Below are positions 6,737-11,516 of a stretch of DNA of 11,516 bases, in pieces. Every line of letters starts with the position of its first letter. Position 1 is the stretch's first letter. The notes below the pieces were generated by a model that worked only from the letters and a program-made list of their open reading frames with translations, searched no databases and was not told where the DNA came from. The stretch is from assembly GCA_964507645.1 (NCBI GenBank), contig CAZDPU010000026.1, positions 1-11,516 of the forward strand, written 5' to 3'. Both the position numbers and the translations under genes were made by a program. Origin of the DNA: UBA6624 sp964507645. GTDB lineage: Bacteria; UBP7; UBA6624.

Positions 6737-7870
6737 TCACCCTCCTAAGCCTCTTTTCAAATCTTCCCAAAGATCATTGTGGTCTTCGATTCCGCAAGAA
6801 AGCCTGATTAAGTTTTGAGTAATCCCTTTTTCCAAACGAATATTTTCTTCAATGCTGGAATGTGTCATGTCAAAAGGAACACATAGCAAGCTTTCAACTC
6901 CTCCTAAGGACTCAGCAAGAGTCCAAAATTTTCTTTGAGATGCGAATTCCTTAAGGTTTACTTGTTTGCTTAACTTAAAACTAACCATTCCCCCATAACC
7001 TTTTGATTGAGAAGAATGAACCTCATGCCCTTTATGGCTTTTGAGCCCAGGCCAATAAACTTTTTCAACATTCTTGTTATTTGATAAATTTTCTGCAATA
7101 AACCTTGCATTTTTCTCATGTTTGTCCATTCTTATTGAAAGTGTTTTTATTCCCCTTGTAAGCAAATAACAATCAAACGGACTTGGAACTGATCCTGTGT
7201 CGTTTTGTACCTTTCTCAACCTAGAGTTTAAGTCCTTGCTGTTTGTTATTGCTGCACCTCCAAGAACATCAGAATGTCCTCCTATGTATTTTGTTGAAGA
7301 ATGCATAACAATATCAGCTCCAAAATCCAAAGGATTTTGAAATTTTGGGCTCATGAAGGTATTATCAACAACTAATATTGCCTGAGGTGCTAATTTTTTT
7401 ATTTTTGATATATCAGTAATTTTCAACAAGGGGTTTGTTGGTGTCTCTATCCATATCAAAGAAGCATCTTTCCAATTTTTTGTTTTTTCAGGATTAGTAG
7501 TATCTACATGCCGAACATCAATCCCTTCTTTCACTAAAAAATCTCTCATAAATCGACTTGTACCACCATACAAGTCATCTCCAGCAATTAAAGTTTCCCC
7601 TTTTCTTACCAATCTTGTAATAGAAGCAACAGCAGCCATGCCACTTGAAAAACTAACTGCATATTTTCCATTTTCAAGAGTGGCTAAAAAACTTTCCAAA
7701 ACAGACCTTGTTGGGTTGTCGCTTCTAATATACTCATAATCAGACAAAGGTTTTCCAGGTTCTTTTTGAGCAAAAGTTGAAGATAGATTTATTGGAGGCA
7801 TTACACTCCCTGTAGCTTCATCTATACCTTTTTTGTTGTGAATACACTTAGTGTCAAATTTCTTTTTCAT
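6737..7870 (-). CDS. mccB: MccB-like cystathionine gamma-lyase / gamma-synthase family PLP enzyme
   Basis: A Cys/Met metabolism PLP enzyme of 377 residues, normal for the family. Counting from the ATG, visible features are YIRSDNPTR (47-55, phosphate-contacting Tyr and Arg), SSGMAA (75-80), ETPTNPLLK (142-150), VDNTF (168-172), the SSTKYIGGHSDVLGG block with PLP-binding Lys194, and the late ESLGGVESL and LSCGIED motifs. Sequence alone does not separate gamma-lyase from gamma-synthase. The gene directly follows an MccA-like cystathionine beta-synthase, as in Bacillus mccAB, so gamma-lyase action (cystathionine to cysteine, ammonia and 2-oxobutyrate) is the best reading. I chose the ATG at 7870 over a TTG at 7882 because it forms a TAATG overlap with the reconstructed mccA stop. 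A plain cystathionine gamma-synthase is the alternative. Confidence 0.85.
   Translation of the reverse strand: MKKKFDTKCIHNKKGIDEATGSVMPPINLSSTFAQKEPGKPLSDYEYIRSDNPTRSVLESFLATLENGKYAVSFSSGMAAVASITRLVRKGETLIAGDDLYGGTSRFMRDFLVKEGIDVRHVDTTNPEKTKNWKDASLIWIETPTNPLLKITDISKIKKLAPQAILVVDNTFMSPKFQNPLDFGADIVMHSSTKYIGGHSDVLGGAAITNSKDLNSRLRKVQNDTGSVPSPFDCYLLTRGIKTLSIRMDKHEKNARFIAENLSNNKNVEKVYWPGLKSHKGHEVHSSQSKGYGGMVSFKLSKQVNLKEFASQRKFWTLAESLGGVESLLCVPFDMTHSSIEENIRLEKGITQNLIRLSCGIEDHNDLWEDLKRGLGG
6741..6746 (-). promoter_or_regulatory. Ribosome binding site deciding the TTG start of the acyl-ACP-reductase-like gene
   Basis: A full AGGAGG lies on the minus strand five bases before the TTG at 6735, inside the final Gly codons of mccB. 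It supports a non-ATG start and strong translation of the last gene of this run. Confidence 0.7.
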
Positions 7871-8945
7871 TATTTTTCCCAATCCTCAAAATATGAATAA
7901 ATGTTTTTAGATATGTATCTTTCCGAAGAATCACAAAGCAAAGTAACTATATTTGTCCNNNNNNNNNNNNNNNNNNNNNNNNNNNNNNNNNNNNNNNNNN
8001 NNNNNNNNNNNNNNNNNNNNNNNNNNNNNNNNNNNNNNNNNNNNNNNNNNNNNNNNNNTTTTTAGATATGTATCTTTCCGAAGAATCACAAAGCAAAGTA
8101 ACTATATTTGTCCCTTTGGGAGATGCTTTTGCAACCTCTAAAGCAGCAAAGACAAGTGCTCCAGAAGAAGCCCCTACCAAAAGACCTTCCTCCATTGCTA
8201 ACCTTTTTGTAACAACATGAGCATCCTTGTCAGAAACAGTAATAACTTGATCTGGCAAATCTTTTTCCCAAAGCTTTACTGTCTCCATGTCGTCAACGCC
8301 TATACCCTCAACTTTATGAGGTCCTGGATTGCCCCCAAGTAAAACAGATCCTTCAGGCTGAACAGCAACACATTTTATATTTTTATTATTTTTTTTAAGA
8401 TATTTCGAAACACCTACAAATGTTCCAGCAGAGCCTACGCCCGCAACAAAAACATCTATTTCTTTTAATTGAGAATAAATCTCCGGACCGGTTGTTTCAA
8501 AATGAGCTTGAGCATTGTCAGGATTTGAAAACTGTAAAGGAACCCACCCATTCAAGTCTTTTTCTAACTCATGTGCTTTCTTTATAGCTCCCTCAATACC
8601 ATCTTTTGTAGGAGTCCTAACAACCTTTCCCCCTAAAGCAACAATAATCTTTTCTTTTTCTTCAGAAAACCTTCCCGGCATAACTGCAATCATTTTTAAC
8701 CCATAAAAAGAACACGCTAATGCCAATGCAATCCCAGTATTTCCAGCAGTAGGTTCAATAACAGTTTGTCCTGGCTTGAGTTCCCCTCTCTCTATAGCTT
8801 TTTCAATCATGAAAAAACCTATCCTGTCTTTAACAGATCCACCAGGACTTAAATATTCAGCTTTTCCAAAAACACTTCTGCCTTCTGGAGACAATCTTCT
8901 TAATTCGAGAAGGGGTGTATTTCCTACAAGGCTATTTACTCTCAT
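7870..8945 (-). CDS. mccA: MccA-like O-acetylserine-dependent cystathionine beta-synthase (interrupted by a false assembly gap)
   Basis: A fold-type II PLP enzyme. Lys39 in SPGGSVKDR is the Schiff-base lysine, TAGNTG (66-71) binds substrate and GVGSAGT (169-175) the phosphate. SEEKEKIIVALGGKVVRTPT, FETTGPEI, QPEGSVLLGG and CDSSERYISK match Bacillus MccA (YrhA) and cystathionine beta-synthase better than CysK, so it likely joins homocysteine to activated serine. Cysteine synthase is the alternative. As printed, the frame crosses 100 Ns and reaches a wrong stop near 7947. Removing the Ns and one copy of the flanking 55-base repeat gives a clean end, NIYSYFEDWEK, with TAA at 7872-7870 and 306 residues in total, normal for the family. 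ATG 8945 directly abuts the upstream stop (TAGATG) with GGAG seven bases before it. Confidence 0.85.
7904..8113. repeat. Identical 55-base direct copies flanking the N run (artefactual)
   Basis: Bases 7904-7958 and 8059-8113 are identical over all 55 positions. The length equals a common largest k-mer size (55) in de Bruijn metagenome assemblers, whose neighbouring graph edges share k bases. The copies code for the same part of the MccA C-terminus and would be one copy in the real genome. Confidence 0.9.
7959..8058. other. Assembly gap (100 Ns), probably spurious
   Basis: Exactly 100 Ns, a standard scaffolding filler. The 55 bases on each side are identical, so the two contigs overlap and no sequence is likely missing. 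Closing the overlap restores the mccA frame and stop. Confidence 0.95.
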
Positions 8946-9497
8946 CTACTGTCTCCATTTGATATTGCAACCCATACTTGGAAGTTGATTTTCAGATATC
9001 CCTTGTTTGTTTAGCAATAAATCTATGGCTTTCCTCAGGTCTTTTCCGTCAATAGGAAAGTCATTTCCGGGCCTGCTGTTATCAAGTTGCCCTCTATAAA
9101 CCAACTTTTTTTGATTGTCAAAAAGAAAAAAATCAGGAGTACACTGCGCATTGAAAGCTTTTGCAACTGACTGATCTTCATCAAAGCAATAAGGAAAATC
9201 AAAATTATTTTTCTCTGACTGAGCCTTTAATTTTTCTGGAGAATCTTGAGGATGGCTAATAATATCATTACTTGAAACAGCAATGAGATTCACCTTGTCT
9301 TTGTAATCGCAAGACAGCAACGAGAGTTGAGACTCTATATGAACAACATAGGGACAATGCGCACAGATAAACATCACCAAAACTGGCTTATCCTCGAAAG
9401 AACCTGAGTCGATATCTGAGCCAGAAACCACTTCAGGGAGAAGAAATGCTGGCATCTCGGTGCCCAAAGGAGTCATATACGAAGGAGTTAGAGACAT
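8946..9497 (-). CDS. Peroxiredoxin-like thioredoxin-fold protein with a CxxC motif
   Basis: The 183-residue protein has a redoxin/AhpC-TSA type thioredoxin fold. CAHCPYV (45-51) carries the CxxC pair in the position used by this family, and the cis-Pro is in QCTPDFFLFD (118-127). The C-terminal SMGCNIKW (174-181) is a conserved ending of the PRX-like group to which I assign it. No signal peptide is seen, so it is probably cytoplasmic. Members are predicted thiol oxidoreductases with few studied examples; the substrate is unknown. ATG 9497 shares one base with the rmuC stop (TAATG) and has AGAGG five bases upstream. It directly abuts mccA, suggesting a link to thiol or cysteine metabolism, but this is context only. 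Confidence 0.85.
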   Translation of the reverse strand: MSLTPSYMTPLGTEMPAFLLPEVVSGSDIDSGSFEDKPVLVMFICAHCPYVVHIESQLSLLSCDYKDKVNLIAVSSNDIISHPQDSPEKLKAQSEKNNFDFPYCFDEDQSVAKAFNAQCTPDFFLFDNQKKLVYRGQLDNSRPGNDFPIDGKDLRKAIDLLLNKQGISENQLPSMGCNIKWRQ

Positions 9498-10540
9498 TAT
9501 TCCTCTTCTAAATTTCTCTCTTTTATCTGATTTTTAGGGCTGATTCCAAGATCCTTTGCTCTTTCCAGCTGTCTTGAAAAACCCCCTCTTCCTGTTAACT
9601 TCTTGTCAAGTTTGTCAAAAGCATTTTTCACTGTTTGTATATTGTCAGTAACACCTGCATATTTTTCATACATTGTTGTAACAAGTTCAACTAATTTTTC
9701 ATGATTTTTTTCACGTTTTTCTGATTGCCAAAATCTTGCAATGGTATTTATATAAGGCATAAGGAGAATGGGACAAACAACCAAAACCTTTTGGTTTTTG
9801 GCATAGGACAAGAAATCTTTATCATGTTTTACAACACTCAAAAGAGCATCATTTATTGGGATATACATAACAACATGATCGTAAGAATTTTTTGATTTTT
9901 TTTGATACACCCTCTTGCTTAAATCTCTTACGGTGTTTTTTAACTTCTGTATATGTTCATTTAAATCTGCCTTGTCTCCACTCTCTACATATTCCAAATA
10001 TTTTTTTGTAATAAACTTTGAATCAATAATAATTTTTCTTTTATTGTCGAGCTTCACAACAATGTCTGGCCTTCCTGAGCCAATTGATTCCTGAACTTCA
10101 TAATTCTCATTCCTTATAAGCCCATTGTTTTCAAGCAGTGATTCAAGTTGCCATTCACCGGTTTCTCCCGAAACTCTGGGATTTCCCCCCATTGCATCAC
10201 GAAGCGTCTCTGCTGAGTCTGTTAATTTCTCAAGATTTTCTTTTTGGAAGTCCAACTGATTGTTAAGCCTGGCTGTTTCTTGCTTTTGCTCAATTAAATC
10301 TTTTTTAAGGTCTTTTAAAACACCTTGTTGGAAACCTGAAAGCTCTTCTCTTAACTTGTCTGCAAAATCGCTTTTACTGGTTTCTAAAAGTAATTTTCCA
10401 TGCTCACCCAAGGAATTTTTTTCATCATGAAGATCTTCTTCGTGTTTTTCTTGGTTTTTTCTAATCTCCAATTTGTATTTTCTTTCTTGCCAAACATAAA
10501 GTAAAAAAGCACCCAGAAAAAAACCAGCAGCAAATTCCAT
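9497..10540 (-). CDS. rmuC: RmuC family DNA recombination-limiting protein
   Basis: RmuC proteins limit rearrangement at inverted repeats in E. coli; the mechanism is unsettled and a nuclease-like fold is predicted. The 347 residues start with one membrane segment (about 3-18), then a long coiled coil (20-115) and the RmuC domain: GETGEWQLESLL (125-136), GRPDIVV (156-162), IIIDSKF (170-176, with Asp159, Asp173 and Lys175 fitting a PD-(D/E)xK pattern), MYIPINDALL (225-234) and PILLMPYINTIARFWQSE (257-274). It is shorter than the E. coli protein of about 475 residues, mainly in the coiled coil and tail. ATG 10540 shares one base with the DUF502 stop (TAATG) and has no Shine-Dalgarno, so translation probably depends on reinitiation. 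Confidence 0.93.
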   Translation of the reverse strand: MEFAAGFFLGAFLLYVWQERKYKLEIRKNQEKHEEDLHDEKNSLGEHGKLLLETSKSDFADKLREELSGFQQGVLKDLKKDLIEQKQETARLNNQLDFQKENLEKLTDSAETLRDAMGGNPRVSGETGEWQLESLLENNGLIRNENYEVQESIGSGRPDIVVKLDNKRKIIIDSKFITKKYLEYVESGDKADLNEHIQKLKNTVRDLSKRVYQKKSKNSYDHVVMYIPINDALLSVVKHDKDFLSYAKNQKVLVVCPILLMPYINTIARFWQSEKREKNHEKLVELVTTMYEKYAGVTDNIQTVKNAFDKLDKKLTGRGGFSRQLERAKDLGISPKNQIKERNLEEE

Positions 10541-11151
10541 TATTTTTTGATTTTTTCTGGAGTAACTATACCAAGTGAGATGACTGCCTTCATTGCCTCT
10601 TCATTTGTCCAACCCGTATCTCTTATCTTGTCTTTCTCCACAAAAACAACCCAGCCAGTTGCTGGGTTTGGGGGAATCGGAATAAAGCACTTTACCAAAT
10701 CCTTCTTGCTTTTTTCGTCATGTATATCTCCACAAATGAATGCAACAGTCCACTGTCCATCCTTTAAATAAGGAACTAAAACAGGCTTGTCAAAAGCCTT
10801 TCTCTCCTCAGGAGACAAAGACTCTGCTAACTGCTTTCCGACACTCATCGTTTGTCCAACGATTGGAATCTTAGAAACCCAAGATTCAAAAAGGGCCAAA
10901 ATGCTCTTTCCAAAAATGTTGTTTATAAGCACTCCCATAAAGTACAAGAAAATCACCAGGACAACAAGCCCGAGCCCTGGAATCTCAACCTTTATCAAAG
11001 GCTCAATTAAGCTCATTACGTTTTTGTCTATAGCAATGTAAGTAAGTTCAGCTACCTTAAAAACTAAAAGAATTGGTATGAGGGACAACAACCCTCTCAA
11101 GATGTTTCTTCTCAAGTGCTCCAAGAAGTTGTTTTTCTTTTTCTTTTTCAT
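10540..11151 (-). CDS. DUF502 family inner-membrane protein
   Basis: The 203-residue protein has a Lys-rich N-terminus, two membrane segments (about 17-37 and 58-80) and a soluble C-terminal part. Matches to DUF502 include IPGLGLVVLVI (57-67), the KIPIVGQTMSVGKQLAE segment (94-110) and the FIPIPPNPATGWVVFV block (156-171), plus a final EEAMKAVISLG. The function of the family in bacteria is not established. The ATG at 11151 has a strong AGGAG seven bases upstream. It follows the DsbD-like gene after 18 bases and overlaps rmuC by a TAATG, so it sits inside the same operon. Confidence 0.9.
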   Translation of the reverse strand: MKKKKKNNFLEHLRRNILRGLLSLIPILLVFKVAELTYIAIDKNVMSLIEPLIKVEIPGLGLVVLVIFLYFMGVLINNIFGKSILALFESWVSKIPIVGQTMSVGKQLAESLSPEERKAFDKPVLVPYLKDGQWTVAFICGDIHDEKSKKDLVKCFIPIPPNPATGWVVFVEKDKIRDTGWTNEEAMKAVISLGIVTPEKIKK

Positions 11152-11169
11152 AAGCTCTCTCCTATTTTA

Positions 11170-11516
11170 TTAAAAAGAGTTAACAAGTTCAAAAAATTCA
11201 TCTTTTGTAAACTCTCCTATATGAACAACCGGTGGCTTCCCAGATTCAACCTCGTTAAACATAAGGATCAGAGAGGGGGGGCCGGGAACATTATATTTTT
11301 TTCTAAATTCAGATTCCTCTTCACTTTCTTCAGTCAAATCAACCTTTATAAATTTCCAATTTGAACTTTGAAGAAATTCAACTACTTCAGAATCTTCCCA
11401 AACATGTTTTTCAACAGCCCTACAAGGGATGCACCATTTGGCCGTGAAGTAATAAATTTGATTTTTTTCTTTTCCTGATGTTTCAATTGTCCCATCTCCT
11501 GAATCAAATCTGGACC
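11170..11516 (-). CDS. DsbD-like C-terminal thioredoxin domain protein (partial, N-terminus beyond window)
   Basis: An open frame enters from the right edge and ends at TAA 11172-11170, giving 114 residues with no start codon in view. It holds a thioredoxin-like domain: IYYFTAKWCIPCRAVEKHVW with the CxxC pair WCIPC, then EVVEFLQSSNWKFIKVDLT and KKYNVPGPPSLILMF with a Gly-Pro-Pro at the cis-Pro position. The spacing and the VWEDSEVVEFL segment after the CxxC resemble the C-terminal gamma domain of DsbD, the membrane protein that carries electrons from cytoplasmic thioredoxin to the periplasm. The membrane part would lie outside the window; a stand-alone secreted thioredoxin-like protein is possible. 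It is 18 bases before the DUF502 gene. A run of seven C (11281-11275) encodes the Gly-Pro-Pro. Confidence 0.8.
   Translation of the reverse strand, partial: SRFDSGDGTIETSGKEKNQIYYFTAKWCIPCRAVEKHVWEDSEVVEFLQSSNWKFIKVDLTEESEEESEFRKKYNVPGPPSLILMFNEVESGKPPVVHIGEFTKDEFFELVNSF

Noticed and set aside
7871..7882. TTG at 7882 as the start of mccB
   Set aside because: The GAGG is only one base before it, and the ATG at 7870 overlaps the reconstructed mccA stop as TAATG, matching the other junctions in this operon.
7904..8113. The 55-base direct repeat as a biological repeat or att-like site
   Set aside because: It flanks exactly 100 Ns, its length equals a standard assembler k, and closing it restores a gene. 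An artefact explains everything.
7947..8945. Reading mccA as a 332-residue protein ending at a stop near 7947
   Set aside because: The frame crosses the N run and then reads the duplicated 55 bases in the wrong frame. The stop exists only because of the scaffold join.
11275..11281. Run of seven G (C on the coding strand) as a phase-variable tract
   Set aside because: It encodes the expected Gly-Pro-Pro at the cis-Pro site in frame, and seven bases is short for a contingency tract; chance is adequate.

Overview
The window is a compact, low-GC (roughly one third to 40%, by eye) bacterial chromosomal segment. Every gene I can support lies on the minus strand, so transcription runs from high to low coordinates. 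There are no tRNA or rRNA genes, CRISPR arrays, insertion sequences or phage genes. The only defect is a run of 100 Ns, and it appears to be an assembly artefact. No stretch over about 80 bases lacks a gene. The gene set (CarD, ClpC, YacL-type PIN/TRAM protein, MEP-pathway enzymes, DUF502 protein, RmuC) fits a free-living bacterium, but I cannot name its phylum. The identical 55-base flanks around the N run suggest a k=55 de Bruijn metagenome assembly, hence probably an uncultured organism.

Region A (11516 to 5665) is one tightly packed directon. In transcription order it holds the C-terminal thioredoxin domain of a DsbD-like protein (cut by the window edge), a DUF502 membrane protein, RmuC, a peroxiredoxin-like CxxC protein, MccA-like cystathionine beta-synthase, MccB-like cystathionine gamma-lyase, and a relative of the cyanobacterial acyl-ACP reductase. 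From DUF502 onward the junctions are TAATG overlaps, a directly abutting TAGATG, or a 1-base gap, implying translational coupling. MccA plus MccB make a reverse transsulfuration route from homocysteine to cysteine. The two thiol-redox proteins fit a sulfur/redox theme. The acyl-ACP-reductase-like protein is the unexpected member.

Region B (5664 to 2486) starts with a plausible sigma70 promoter followed by clpC and carD, which overlap as ATGA. A hairpin with a short U-tract lies inside the end of carD and could end this unit.

Region C (2485 to 1) holds a YacL-type PIN/TRAM membrane protein, ispD, ispF and the start of an RNase H-like protein. IspD and IspF are two steps of the MEP isoprenoid pathway and overlap in coupled fashion. 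The RNase H-like gene has no Shine-Dalgarno sequence but has a strong promoter inside the end of ispF, placed so that its mRNA should be leaderless.

The points most worth a second look are the spurious gap in mccA with its reconstructed C-terminus, the acyl-ACP-reductase homologue that keeps the expected catalytic cysteine, the leaderless promoter, the unusual N-terminal module on the RNase H protein, and a possible slippery site that could fuse ClpC to CarD.
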